Made by a program: the position numbers and the translations under genes. A stretch of 64,000 bases of DNA from Fidelibacterota bacterium (lineage in GTDB: Bacteria; Fidelibacterota; UBA8477; JABMPR01), in assembly GCA_018650795.1 (NCBI GenBank), contig JABIFG010000234.1, forward strand, positions 42,922 to 106,921, written 5' to 3'. Position 1 is the stretch's first letter. The number at the start of each line of letters is the position of its first letter. Of this stretch, positions 1-9,076 are shown in pieces. The notes beneath the pieces are model-generated. The model searched no databases, was not told where the DNA came from, and saw only the letters and a list, made by a program, of their open reading frames with translations.

Positions 1-294
1 GATGAAATTGATACAGGTATTTCCGGTCGCATCGCACGCGTCGTCGGTGCTGAGCTCAAAGATTTGGGCCGTCATCATCAACTTATCAGCATTACACACT
101 TACCCCAAATAGCCAGTTTGGCCGATAGTCATTTCCGGGTTGAAAAACATATTATCAACCAGAGGACTGTTACCAGGGTAAAACGATTGGATGAAAACGA
201 ACGGATTAATGAAATAGCCACATTGATAGGTGATGGGGCGCCTGGAGAAACAACACTTCTAGCTGCAAAAGAATTACTACTACAAGGGGATTGA
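1..294 (+). CDS. recN: DNA repair protein RecN, C-terminal part (cut by window edge)
   Basis: Frame 1 is open from the first base to a TGA at 292-294, giving 97 residues and no start, so only the C-terminal end lies here. It begins with DEIDTGISG, the ABC-ATPase Walker B/D-loop segment of RecN. ITHLPQIASLADSHFRV follows and carries the switch histidine and the typical RecN context. RecN is an SMC-like ATPase that acts early in recombinational repair of double-strand breaks. Six bases separate it from the next gene, so the two may share a transcript. The family match is clear; only the missing N-terminus limits the entry. Confidence 0.93.
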   Translation, partial: DEIDTGISGRIARVVGAELKDLGRHHQLISITHLPQIASLADSHFRVEKHIINQRTVTRVKRLDENERINEIATLIGDGAPGETTLLAAKELLLQGD

Positions 295-300
295 TCTCAT

Positions 301-789
301 ATGCACACGAAATTAGGTATATTTGCCGCCATACTATGGTTACTTTTATCCTGTTCTCAGGAAGCAAAAAAGATTGAACTGAGTAATCCTGGTTTTGGGG
401 TTACAGCTTCCAGTATTGAGGCTACTGACGAGGGCGTGGATCTCCCCGTAATGTTGAAGACTGAGGATATTATCAAGGGAATCCAATTCACACTCACCTG
501 GGATCCCAATGTGGCTCAGGTTATCAAACCTACGCTAACATCAACTAATCCTGGTTTTTCGATCTCCGCTGGTGATGGCAATAGGGGCGAAATGAAAGTA
601 CTCATATTTAGTATGGCAGGAGATGTTTTTAATACCGATGACCCCACCATCATGACGATCCCTGTGAGAATTATTGATTCAGAGGCAACGTTATTTACAA
701 TGGCGTTTAAAGATGCCATCTTCGCTGGACCCAGCGCCGTTGCTTATGAGATTCCTGTATTACATGCAAACCTGAAGATTAATCGCTAA
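301..789 (+). CDS. Putative lipoprotein with cohesin-like beta-sandwich domain
   Basis: The product has 162 residues and starts with a hydrophobic leader ending in LLLSC, a lipobox with the acceptor Cys at residue 18. It should therefore be lipid-anchored. Residues about 40-160 are beta-rich. They include the pattern GIQFTLTWDP, a run of small polar residues, and a late hydrophobic strand IMTIPVRI, which recall cohesin-type domains that bind dockerins or surface partners. That assignment is a fold-level guess. No catalytic motif is visible. Its TAA stop shares one base with the ATG of the following threonine aldolase (TAATG), so translation is probably coupled, although the functions look unrelated. 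Confidence 0.7.
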   Translation: MHTKLGIFAAILWLLLSCSQEAKKIELSNPGFGVTASSIEATDEGVDLPVMLKTEDIIKGIQFTLTWDPNVAQVIKPTLTSTNPGFSISAGDGNRGEMKVLIFSMAGDVFNTDDPTIMTIPVRIIDSEATLFTMAFKDAIFAGPSAVAYEIPVLHANLKINR

Positions 790-1814
790 TGACTTACATC
801 GACTTACGTTCTGATACGGTTACCCGACCCACCGAGGCAATGCGTACTGCCATGTACCAGGCTGAAGTGGGAGATGATGTATATGGAGAGGATTGTCTGG
901 TAAATGAGCTTCAACAAAGAATTGCGGACATGTTGGGGAAAGAAGCTGGTCTATTTGTACCCTCTGGGACCATGAGCAATCAGCTTGCTATTCGTAGCCA
1001 GACACAACCTGGTGATGAAGTCATCTGTGAATACAATTCACATATTTTCAATTATGAAGGTGGGGGGCCAGCCCTATTGAGTGGTGTCCAGCTTCACCCC
1101 TTACTCGCAGACTACGGGATACTCACCTCTGAACAGATCTCTGAGGCGATGCGACCAACAGACCATCATTATGCCCAGACGAGACTCATCTGCCTGGAAA
1201 ATACGCACAACCGGGCTGGAGGCGTTGTCTACCCCTTACCGGTGATCGAGGAAGTTGCCGGCTTTGCCACCAGTCAGACTATTAGCATGCACCTGGATGG
1301 CGCGCGTCTCATGAATGCTGTCATTTCAAGTGGTCTTGATCCCAGTGCTTATGCAGATCACTTTGATTCGGTGAGCCTGTGCCTATCAAAAGGGCTTGGT
1401 GCTCCGGTGGGTTCTGTTTTAGTTGGTGATGCTGAACTCATCGACAGAGCACACCGTTTTCGCAAAATGTTTGGTGGCGGAATGCGGCAAATCGGTATTC
1501 TGGCAGCCGCAGGAATATATGCTTTGGACCATCACATTGAACGCCTTGCCGAGGATCATCACCATGCTAAGATTCTGGCGGAAACCTGTCAAGAGCTGGG
1601 GTATCTTGAAAATGATATTGCCTGGACCCAGACCAACATTGTTTTACTGGCATTTCCAGAGGGCAATACTGCCGAGATGGAGTTAAAATTTAAAGCAGCT
1701 GGATTGCTGGTCTCAGTGGTCAATGACCAACGCATCCGCCTGGTTACCCATCTTGATTTTAGCAAGGAGCAACTACAGAGCTCCCTTGAAATTCTTAAAA
1801 AAGTGTTAGGCTAA
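789..1814 (+). CDS. ltaE: Low-specificity L-threonine aldolase
   Basis: This 341-residue protein is a fold-type I PLP enzyme that cleaves L-threonine or L-allo-threonine to glycine and acetaldehyde. The N-terminus IDLRSDTVTRPT is the hallmark of the family. FVPSGTMSNQLA lies in the cofactor-binding region, and HLDGARLMNA supplies the Asp that contacts the pyridine nitrogen. Lys201 in SLCLSKGLGAPVGS is the expected Schiff-base lysine. The length is normal. The start overlaps the stop of the lipoprotein gene by one base, and trkA begins three bases after its own stop, so it sits inside a tightly packed transcript. Confidence 0.95.
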   Translation: MTYIDLRSDTVTRPTEAMRTAMYQAEVGDDVYGEDCLVNELQQRIADMLGKEAGLFVPSGTMSNQLAIRSQTQPGDEVICEYNSHIFNYEGGGPALLSGVQLHPLLADYGILTSEQISEAMRPTDHHYAQTRLICLENTHNRAGGVVYPLPVIEEVAGFATSQTISMHLDGARLMNAVISSGLDPSAYADHFDSVSLCLSKGLGAPVGSVLVGDAELIDRAHRFRKMFGGGMRQIGILAAAGIYALDHHIERLAEDHHHAKILAETCQELGYLENDIAWTQTNIVLLAFPEGNTAEMELKFKAAGLLVSVVNDQRIRLVTHLDFSKEQLQSSLEILKKVLG

Positions 1815-1817
1815 ATT

Positions 1818-3170
1818 ATGAAAAAGAAGATTGTCATTGTCGGCGCTGGAAGTGTTGGGTTTTATCTGGCTAAAACACTGGCTGAGATGGGGAATGACAT
1901 CAGTATTATTGATATTGACCCAGAAAAGGTATCGAGAGCGAAGCAGGAACTTGATGCCCTGGTTATTGAGGGGCACGGCGCTCAGTCCAATACACTAGAG
2001 GAGGCTCAGGTCGAAACAGCTGATCTATTTCTGGCTGTGACTCTGATTGATGAAATAAATATCATCGCTTCAATGAAGGCTAAGAAAATGAATCCCAATG
2101 CCAAAATATTGGCTCGGGTGCGTAGTGGTGACTATCAGAAGAAAGATGCCCTGCTTGATCTGGAAGAGTTGGGAATTGAAAAAGTAATTAATCCAGAACA
2201 AATAGCTGCTCGTGAAATTCAACACCTCGTCCAACATGCCACAGCCCAGGAAATTATGACCTATAATCATGGTCGGGTCTACATGGTGGCGCTAACTCCA
2301 ACTGATACATGCGAATTGATGCATAAATCTCTGCGGGAGTTGGGTAAAACATATACTGAGCTACCTTTTCGAACAGTGGCCATTGATAGAGATGGAGAAA
2401 CTATTATTCCAGGGGGTGATCATATCTTCCAACCTGGGGATAAAATCTTTGTCGTCTGCCTAAAAGATGGTCTCAAGGAAATGTATCAACTTTGCGGTTT
2501 CAAACAGAAGAAGAAGATTAAAACCGTATTGATTATGGGAGCTGGGAAATTAGGTCGCCTGGTAGCAGCTAGCCTAAAGGACCAATTTAATGTCCGATTG
2601 GTTGACCACCGCAAAGAAAAATTGCTAAAGGCTGCCAAAGAATTACCCGATGTTCTGCTACTCCACGCCGATGGATTGGATGTTGATTTTCTGGAGAGTG
2701 AAGGTATCAGTGATTTTGACGCTCTGATTACCTTGACTGACGATGAGACTACCAATCTTTTTGCTGGCTTAATTGCCAAGAAAAAAGGTGTGGATAAAGT
2801 AATTGTCCATATCAATTCACCGGACTATTTGCCCCTGGTCAAAGGTTTGGGAATCAATTCTGTGGTCAGTAAAAATCTTTCAACCGTTGATGCCTTTATG
2901 CGCTATGTGGTGAGGGGACAAGTTCACTCTGTGATGATGCTGGAGGGTATCGATACAGAAGTCATCGAGCTTTCGCCAGCACCGAATAGCAAGATAATCG
3001 GGGTTCATCTGGAAGATGTAGATTTTCCACCTGATGCTGTGGTTGGGGGTATTATTAAAGGCGGGCATGAGGAAATTGCCACTGGGAAAAGCGTCATAGA
3101 AGAGGATGATCGTGCCATTGTTTTTGCCAGAGCTTCTCGAGTAAACGATGTTGAAGCACTTTTCAACTAA
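1818..3170 (+). CDS. trkA: Trk potassium uptake regulator TrkA
   Basis: This 450-residue cytoplasmic protein gates the TrkH potassium channel in response to nucleotides. It is the full two-lobe form. Rossmann RCK_N domains start near residue 4 (VIVGAGSVG, with an acidic ribose-binding IIDID) and near residue 232 (VLIMGAGKLG). Each is followed by an RCK_C domain, at about 140-220 and 365-450. The gene overlaps trkH by 23 bases, which fixes the partnership. No Shine-Dalgarno sequence is evident before the ATG. Confidence 0.96.
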   Translation: MKKKIVIVGAGSVGFYLAKTLAEMGNDISIIDIDPEKVSRAKQELDALVIEGHGAQSNTLEEAQVETADLFLAVTLIDEINIIASMKAKKMNPNAKILARVRSGDYQKKDALLDLEELGIEKVINPEQIAAREIQHLVQHATAQEIMTYNHGRVYMVALTPTDTCELMHKSLRELGKTYTELPFRTVAIDRDGETIIPGGDHIFQPGDKIFVVCLKDGLKEMYQLCGFKQKKKIKTVLIMGAGKLGRLVAASLKDQFNVRLVDHRKEKLLKAAKELPDVLLLHADGLDVDFLESEGISDFDALITLTDDETTNLFAGLIAKKKGVDKVIVHINSPDYLPLVKGLGINSVVSKNLSTVDAFMRYVVRGQVHSVMMLEGIDTEVIELSPAPNSKIIGVHLEDVDFPPDAVVGGIIKGGHEEIATGKSVIEEDDRAIVFARASRVNDVEALFN

Positions 3171-4641
3171 ACGTTTCAGCCTCCTTCCAACACTCAATGT
3201 GTTGGCGGCTCTGACCCTATTTATTGGCCTGTCAATGGGGCTTTCCTGGCTGGTCTCTTTAGCCTATGGCGACGGTGACAGTGTAGCGCTCTTCGAAGCA
3301 ATGATCATCACGCTTTCCATTGGTGGTCTGGGCTACATGATTACACGTCACAACCATGTATTGGCACCTCGACAAGTATTTCTAAGTGTAAGCCTGAGTT
3401 GGATTTCTGCATCTCTGTTTGGTGCACTTCCTATGTTCTTTGCAACAGATATGTCCTACACAGACTGCTTTTTTGAGGCCATGTCAGGGTTTACCACCAC
3501 CGGGGCATCCATACTTACCGATATTGAGAGCATGCCCCATGGAATTCTCTTCTGGAGGAGTTTTACTCACTGGTTAGGTGGAATGGGAATCATTGTCTTT
3601 ACAGTGACTGTCATGCCTCTGGCTGGCAGAAGTGGAACCTTACTATTTGCCGCAGAAGCACCAGGTCCCGTGAGTGACAAAATCACTCCCAGAATCTCTG
3701 AGACGGCCAAAATACTTTATTCTGTCTACGCCCTAATCTCTGTGGCAGAATTTATCTTTTTGTGGATTGGACCGATGGATTGGTTTGATTCAGCCTGCCA
3801 TACATTTGGCACGATGGCCACCGGTGGTTTCTCCACTAAAAACGCTTCCATCGCTCACTTTCAAAGTGCCTATGTGGATTGGGTGATCATTTTCTTCATG
3901 ATATTAGCGGGAACTAATTTCTCCCTGCACTATTTTGGGCTTCAGGGTAAGGTAATTCGCTATTTCAGAAGTCGTGAATGGCAATTCTGGATGAGCATTT
4001 TGGGACTAGCCCTGGTCCTTATGTTGGCAGATTTTTATCTCTCCCCATATTATGAAGGGAGCAGTGCAGCTATTCAAGCCTTCAAAGCTGAACCCCTTCG
4101 TCAGGCAGCCTTTCAAGTTGTATCTATCCTTACAACAACGGGATTTGCAACTGCAGATTTCGAGCAATGGTCCTATTATGCTCAATTTATTCTTTTTGGA
4201 CTCATGTTTGTGGGTGGTATGGCCGGTTCCACTGGTGGCGGTATCAAAGCCATCAGAATTCTGCTCTTCACGAAAATGGCTATCACCGAACTTCGCCGTA
4301 TGATACATCCCCGAGCCTATTTACCCATAAAACTTCGCAACCAGTTTGTTGATGATGATGCTGTCAGGAATACAACGACCTTCCTTTTATTTTTTATGGT
4401 GATATTTGTAGGGTTCGCATTCTTCCTAACAGCTTTTGGACACGATTTAGTCACCAGTGCCACCGCCTCAGTATCCATGTTATGCAACATTGGTCCTGGA
4501 CTCGCCGAAGTTGGACCCACAGACAATTATTCTTTCTTTAGCGATTTTGAAAAGTGGGCCATGGCTTTTGTGATGATGCTGGGTCGTTTGGAAGTTCTAA
4601 CTGTAGTCGTCTTATTTAATCGTCATTTTTGGAGATCCTGA
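3148..4641 (+). CDS. trkH: Trk potassium uptake transmembrane protein TrkH
   Basis: This 497-residue inner-membrane protein is the translocating subunit for K+ uptake. The four pseudo-repeats with selectivity-filter glycines are visible as TTTGAS, GTMATGGFS, TTTGFAT and CNIGPG, each between hydrophobic helices. The C-terminal MMLGRLEVLTVVVLF is characteristic of TrkH. The ATG at 3148 lies inside trkA, giving MLKHFSTKRFS before the first membrane helix, a normal N-terminus for the family. The stop TGA (4639-4641) shares a base with the next ATG. Confidence 0.96.
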   Translation: MLKHFSTKRFSLLPTLNVLAALTLFIGLSMGLSWLVSLAYGDGDSVALFEAMIITLSIGGLGYMITRHNHVLAPRQVFLSVSLSWISASLFGALPMFFATDMSYTDCFFEAMSGFTTTGASILTDIESMPHGILFWRSFTHWLGGMGIIVFTVTVMPLAGRSGTLLFAAEAPGPVSDKITPRISETAKILYSVYALISVAEFIFLWIGPMDWFDSACHTFGTMATGGFSTKNASIAHFQSAYVDWVIIFFMILAGTNFSLHYFGLQGKVIRYFRSREWQFWMSILGLALVLMLADFYLSPYYEGSSAAIQAFKAEPLRQAAFQVVSILTTTGFATADFEQWSYYAQFILFGLMFVGGMAGSTGGGIKAIRILLFTKMAITELRRMIHPRAYLPIKLRNQFVDDDAVRNTTTFLLFFMVIFVGFAFFLTAFGHDLVTSATASVSMLCNIGPGLAEVGPTDNYSFFSDFEKWAMAFVMMLGRLEVLTVVVLFNRHFWRS

Positions 4642-5417
4642 TGGAAATAGTCAAGCTTGAAATAGAAGGTGGGATTGCCACGGTAACCATTGACCGACAA
4701 TCAAAATTAAATGCCTTAAATGCCTTAGTCCTGAATGAATTAGAGGAAATATTCCTCTCATTACAGGACCATTCTGAGGTTCGGGTGATCGTTATCACTG
4801 GTGCCGGTGAAAAATCTTTTGTTGCAGGTGCCGATATCAGTCAATTCCCTTCCATATCATCAGAAGAGGCTTATGCATTTGCAAAGCGGGGCCAGGCAGT
4901 CTTTTCACTGATTGAATCGAGCACCAGACCAGTCATAGCTGCCATCAATGGATTTGCCCTGGGAGGAGGCTGTGAGCTAGCGCTTGCCTGTCATCTAAGA
5001 TTTGCGGCCGAGAATGCCATGTTTGGACAACCCGAGGTAAAACTTGGTGTTATCGCAGGATACGGAGGAACACAGCGCCTACCTCGTCTCATTGGAAAAG
5101 GTCGTGCTTTGGATTTGTTGCTTTCTGGTCGTATGATCAATGCTGATGAAGCACTTAAAATGGGTCTGGTAAACGATATTTTCTCTCAAGCTGAATTATT
5201 GTCCAAGGTCGAAGAATATGCACAAGGGCTTATGGCACAAGGACCGCTTGCACAAACATTTACCCTTCAAGCAGTTTACGCAGGAGTTGGAAAATCTTTA
5301 AGTGAAGGCCTAGAGGAAGAAGCCTCCGCTTTTCGTGATGTCTTTAAAACAGAAGATCGTATTGAAGGCGCAACCGCTTTTCTTGAGCGGCGCCCCGCAG
5401 CATTTAAAAATCGCTAG
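4641..5417 (+). CDS. Enoyl-CoA hydratase / crotonase
   Basis: The 258-residue crotonase-fold enzyme probably hydrates short-chain trans-2-enoyl-CoA to 3-hydroxyacyl-CoA. Both catalytic glutamates of true hydratases are present: Glu112 in GGGCELAL and Glu132 in GQPEVKLG. The oxyanion-hole segment is AGADIS near residue 63. I chose the ATG at 4641, which overlaps the trkH stop as TGATG and has GGAG at 4631-4634 just upstream; a TTG 12 bases earlier is in frame but less likely. No other beta-oxidation gene lies nearby, so the pathway (fatty acid, butyryl-CoA or amino acid breakdown) cannot be fixed. Confidence 0.9.
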   Translation: MEIVKLEIEGGIATVTIDRQSKLNALNALVLNELEEIFLSLQDHSEVRVIVITGAGEKSFVAGADISQFPSISSEEAYAFAKRGQAVFSLIESSTRPVIAAINGFALGGGCELALACHLRFAAENAMFGQPEVKLGVIAGYGGTQRLPRLIGKGRALDLLLSGRMINADEALKMGLVNDIFSQAELLSKVEEYAQGLMAQGPLAQTFTLQAVYAGVGKSLSEGLEEEASAFRDVFKTEDRIEGATAFLERRPAAFKNR

Positions 5418-5426
5418 ACAGCTTAT

Positions 5427-6470
5427 ATGGATCAAAAACGTCGAAGATTTGTACTTTATGCCCAGAATCGTCTCCATCCACTAGGTAGCAAAACAGCCAA
5501 CGGATTAATCCGCTTTCGCCAGGATGAAGTGAGCGTTATTGTGGATGCGAGCAAAGCTGGTCAGACAGCTCAGGACGTACTGGGTTATGGTGGCTACATC
5601 CCCATTGTAGCTCATATTTCTGAGGCACTCGAGTATCAACCGGATACACTGGCAGTAGGTGTTGCTCCCATAGGCGGAGCCATAAAACCTGAGTGGATAC
5701 CTGAAATAAAAACCGCCCTGGACGCGGGATTAAATGTTTGGGCAGGCTTACACCATTTCCTTGGTGAAATAGATGAGCTGCAAAAATATCAACATCTTAT
5801 CTGGGATGTACGCAAAGCCCCCCCGGGCTTGAAGGTGGCACAGGGGCATTGGCGGGAAAGAAAATCAAAAATTATTCTCACAGTTGGATCTGACTCGAAT
5901 GTGGGTAAAATGACCACGGCTTTGACACTTCAGAAGCAATTGAAGGAAATTGGACTGGATTCAATATTTGTGGGTACTGGACAAACTGGCATGATGATAT
6001 CCGGGCGAGGGGTTGCCGTCGATGCCGTTGTTTCAGATTTTGTAAATGGTGCTACTGAGGCGGAAATTGATAAAGTTGATGGACAGGCACCCCTCATTAT
6101 TGTGGAAGGACAGGGAGCCGTAACCCACTTGGGTTACAGTGGTGTTACGATGGGTCTGATTCATGGTGCCATGCCAGATGCCTTTGTCCTGGCTCACCAA
6201 CCCAGTCGCCTTATCGATGATTACGATCATCCTTTGCCCGACTTGCCTTATGTGATTCAACTGCATGAGACTTTAATGAGTCCCTTCAAACCAGCCAGAG
6301 TCCTGGGAATAAATCTTTATTCAAAGGATATGAGTCTGGAAGAAAGTCAGCAAGCTTGTGAGAGTGTTTATGAAAAAACCGGCCTAGCTGTTGAAGATAT
6401 GGTGAAGTCACCCAAGCGAATTGTTGCCGAAAAAATACTTCGAGATCTTTTTCCCGAAAAGAATATGTAG
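5427..6470 (+). CDS. DUF1611 family protein, candidate D-glutamate N-acyltransferase (DgcN-like)
   Basis: This 347-residue cytoplasmic protein belongs to the DUF1611 family. An N-terminal alpha/beta domain (about 1-140) is followed by a P-loop-like domain that starts at GSDSNVGKMTT (154-164), with later landmarks VEGQGA and AHQP. Some members (DgcN) are reported to N-acetylate D-glutamate together with a neighbouring epimerase-like racemase, DgcA. The next gene here is exactly such an enolase-superfamily epimerase, 16 bases downstream, which supports a joint role in handling D-glutamate or murein dipeptides. Generic names such as NAD-dependent epimerase for this family are not supported by the sequence. 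The family is clear; the reaction is inferred. Confidence 0.8.
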   Translation: MDQKRRRFVLYAQNRLHPLGSKTANGLIRFRQDEVSVIVDASKAGQTAQDVLGYGGYIPIVAHISEALEYQPDTLAVGVAPIGGAIKPEWIPEIKTALDAGLNVWAGLHHFLGEIDELQKYQHLIWDVRKAPPGLKVAQGHWRERKSKIILTVGSDSNVGKMTTALTLQKQLKEIGLDSIFVGTGQTGMMISGRGVAVDAVVSDFVNGATEAEIDKVDGQAPLIIVEGQGAVTHLGYSGVTMGLIHGAMPDAFVLAHQPSRLIDDYDHPLPDLPYVIQLHETLMSPFKPARVLGINLYSKDMSLEESQQACESVYEKTGLAVEDMVKSPKRIVAEKILRDLFPEKNM

Positions 6471-6486
6471 GAATGTGAGGAAAGCA

Positions 6487-7506
6487 ATGTCCCTATCTTT
6501 AAAATGGTCAGTCCAAAGGATTACTACCAAGTTTGAATTCAAAATTGCTCGTAGCGCAGAAAGCTATTATGATGTTGTCATTCTGGAACTAAGTGAGGGT
6601 GAGTTTACCGGTTTTGGAGAAGCGGCTCCCTCAAAAAGATATGAAAAAGGTCCTGAGGCTATCCTGGAGTTGTTGTCTGCCAATAAAAATCAAATTCTAG
6701 AAATATCTGTGGAGGATGCCGAATACCGTCAGGAGCAATTGGAGCACATGTTCCCTCAGAGTTACTCGCTGCAAGCCGCTTTGGATACAGCCTTCTGGGA
6801 TCTTTATGGGCAGCGCCAGGGGAAACCTCTCTGGAAAATATTTGGTGCCACTCAAAATCTGGTAACTTCTTCCTATACAATTGGTATCTCAGATCTTAGC
6901 GTCATCCCGGCTAAAATTAAAGAAGCAATAGATTATCCCATTTTAAAAATCAAGCTTGGAACTGATTATGACCATGACATCATGCGAGCTATTCGTGCAG
7001 AAACAGATAAGGTGCTGAGGGTCGATGTCAACGAAGGTTGGAAAACACTGGATGATGCAAAGCGCGGGGCTGAATGGTTGGCTGAGGAAAATGTAGAGTT
7101 CCTGGAACAACCCATGCCCTCTAACCAACTGGATGATATCGCACAATTGAGGGAGTTTTCACCCCTGCCCCTGGTAGCAGATGAGAATTCAGTGCGTCCT
7201 CAGGATATACCCGGTCTTGTCGGCGCCTATGATGGTATCAATATCAAGCTGATGAAGTGCGGTGGTCTAACCAATGCAAAGGAAATGGTAGACCTTGCTC
7301 ATAAACATGAATTTGACATCATGCTGGGTTGCATGGTCGAAACATCCATCGGTATATCGGCCATGTCACAACTTGGATCATATGCTCGCTGGTTAGATCT
7401 TGATGGTAATGTCCTGCTGGCAAAGGATCCTTATAGAGGTGTTGGAAATCAGGCGGGGGAAATCTGCTTGCTCGATAAACCCGGTTTGGGTATTGAGATA
7501 ACCTAA
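6487..7506 (+). CDS. Dipeptide epimerase of the enolase superfamily (L-Ala-D/L-Glu type, or DgcA-like)
   Basis: The enzyme has 339 residues from the ATG at 6487, which follows a GTGAGG ribosome site; the open frame extends back to 6421 but would overlap the upstream gene. It has the full muconate-lactonizing-type active site: Lys154/Lys156 (LKIKLG), metal ligands Asp180, Glu207 and Asp232, and Lys254. A DLD motif (Asp304, Asp306) near the C-terminus matches the Asp-X-Asp that holds the amino group of the dipeptide in L-Ala-D/L-Glu epimerases. That favours a murein dipeptide substrate. Adjacency to DUF1611 also allows an N-acyl-D-glutamate racemase (DgcA) role. Confidence 0.88.
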   Translation: MSLSLKWSVQRITTKFEFKIARSAESYYDVVILELSEGEFTGFGEAAPSKRYEKGPEAILELLSANKNQILEISVEDAEYRQEQLEHMFPQSYSLQAALDTAFWDLYGQRQGKPLWKIFGATQNLVTSSYTIGISDLSVIPAKIKEAIDYPILKIKLGTDYDHDIMRAIRAETDKVLRVDVNEGWKTLDDAKRGAEWLAEENVEFLEQPMPSNQLDDIAQLREFSPLPLVADENSVRPQDIPGLVGAYDGINIKLMKCGGLTNAKEMVDLAHKHEFDIMLGCMVETSIGISAMSQLGSYARWLDLDGNVLLAKDPYRGVGNQAGEICLLDKPGLGIEIT

Positions 7507-7560
7507 TCGATGCCATCAGAGATTTATTGTGATTGAAACCAAATTATTCAGGAGCTCACT

Positions 7561-9072
7561 GTGAGAATTTTAAATAGACCCACCCTTCTTTTTCTTGTTG
7601 GCATTCTTTTACTGGGCTGTACCACCAGCCCCCACAATGCTACACCACTTCCCAAACATCAAATTATGCGAAGTGCCCAGCAACAGGTCGCCTTTGAAAT
7701 TGATACCCTCTTGAATCATGCACCTACTGACATGGGCTGGTGGGGTGTCAAAGTTCAATATGCTAATACTGGTGAGGTGATTTACGAACGTAACGCAGAA
7801 AAGCTGTTTATGCCAGCCTCCAACACGAAGATGTATACTACAGCAGCAGCTTTGTGTCTGTTGGGACCCCAATATCGGTATGAGACTGACTTCGTGACCA
7901 CAGGAAAAGTTGAGAATAATATCCTGAATGGAGATTTAATTATCAGGGGAAGTGGTGACCCAACATGGTATAAGCGGTTCTACGATGGCAATTATGATTC
8001 AGTTATGGTCCTTTTTGTTGACTCCATTAGAGCACAGGGTATCACGAGTATAAATGGAAACATTATTGGTGATGACAATGTCTTTGATGATGAATTATTA
8101 GGGTACGGTTGGGCTTGGGATGATGAGACTTATTACTATTCTGCACAGCTCTCCGGACTCTCCTACAACGAAAACTATATTGATTTCCTGCTAACACCGG
8201 ATTCTGCAAAAATTGGCAACCCGGTAATCATTGAGCCTCTAACTAGAACAAAATATTTGAACGTTCGAAATGATCTAATCACAGTTAGTAGTGATACTGC
8301 TACGGATTGGGATTATGGTCGTGATAGGCATACCAATAATGTATGGTTTGAGGGAGACTATCGTATTCAACGAGGGGAGACTGAGAAAGCTATAACGGTT
8401 CACAATCCAACTTTGTTCACTGTGCATGTCTTGAAGGAACGTCTTATTGAAGCAGGCATACAGGTAAACGGCGAACCCCTTGATGGAGATGATCTTGCAG
8501 ACTCTATTGATTATGACCAGACGCACACCTTATTTACATTTCACTCACACCCAATGTCAGATATCATAACCAAAGTAAATCGGCCCAGCCAAAACTTTAT
8601 TGCCGAAGCACTGCAGAAAACGATGGGGAATGAATTTGGTAAAGAAGGTTCTTCAAGAGAGGGTCGGAAGGTTCAGATGGCTTTCTATGACTCGCTAGGG
8701 ATGGATACCCAAAACCTGCAGCTTCGAGATGGGTCTGGGTTATCAAGGCATAATTTGGTTTCACCAAATACAAGCACATCACTTTTGCAGATGATGTGGA
8801 ATCATCCCCTACGGAGTTATTATATCGAATCATTCCCCTTATCCGGATTAAATGGAACCATCAAGAAACGTATGATTGGGAGCAGTGCAGAGTGGAATGT
8901 TCGTGCGAAGACTGGTACAATCGGATATGTGCATACACTTAGTGGTTACACATGGACCCAATCAGGTGAGCCCATTATTTTATCTTTAATGGCAAATAAC
9001 TATACGGTTTCTACATCTATTGTGAAACAGTATCAAAATGAGATTGCAGCCATACTTTCAGATATGGAGTAG
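7561..9072 (+). CDS. dacB: D-alanyl-D-alanine carboxypeptidase/endopeptidase, PBP4 type (peptidase S13)
   Basis: This 503-residue penicillin-binding protein trims or hydrolyses peptidoglycan cross-links in the periplasm. The SxxK motif is Ser87-Asn-Thr-Lys90, the SxN motif is Ser343-Gln-Asn345, and the KTG triad is Lys450-Thr-Gly452. Together with the long insert after SxxK these define the S13 family. The leader ends in LLLGC, a lipobox at Cys20, so it is probably membrane-anchored rather than soluble like E. coli PBP4. It starts with GTG after a good AGGAG site. It follows the DUF1611-epimerase pair, which fits a link to wall peptide turnover. Confidence 0.93.
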   Translation: MRILNRPTLLFLVGILLLGCTTSPHNATPLPKHQIMRSAQQQVAFEIDTLLNHAPTDMGWWGVKVQYANTGEVIYERNAEKLFMPASNTKMYTTAAALCLLGPQYRYETDFVTTGKVENNILNGDLIIRGSGDPTWYKRFYDGNYDSVMVLFVDSIRAQGITSINGNIIGDDNVFDDELLGYGWAWDDETYYYSAQLSGLSYNENYIDFLLTPDSAKIGNPVIIEPLTRTKYLNVRNDLITVSSDTATDWDYGRDRHTNNVWFEGDYRIQRGETEKAITVHNPTLFTVHVLKERLIEAGIQVNGEPLDGDDLADSIDYDQTHTLFTFHSHPMSDIITKVNRPSQNFIAEALQKTMGNEFGKEGSSREGRKVQMAFYDSLGMDTQNLQLRDGSGLSRHNLVSPNTSTSLLQMMWNHPLRSYYIESFPLSGLNGTIKKRMIGSSAEWNVRAKTGTIGYVHTLSGYTWTQSGEPIILSLMANNYTVSTSIVKQYQNEIAAILSDME

Positions 9073-9076
9073 AATT

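Noticed and set aside
4629..4640. TTG start for the enoyl-CoA hydratase
   Set aside because: The ATG at 4641 couples to the trkH stop and has GGAG at proper spacing; the TTG lies against that SD.
5427..6470. Calling the DUF1611 protein an NAD-dependent epimerase
   Set aside because: No GxxGxxG Rossmann motif or Tyr-X3-Lys is present. The visible nucleotide motif is P-loop-like.
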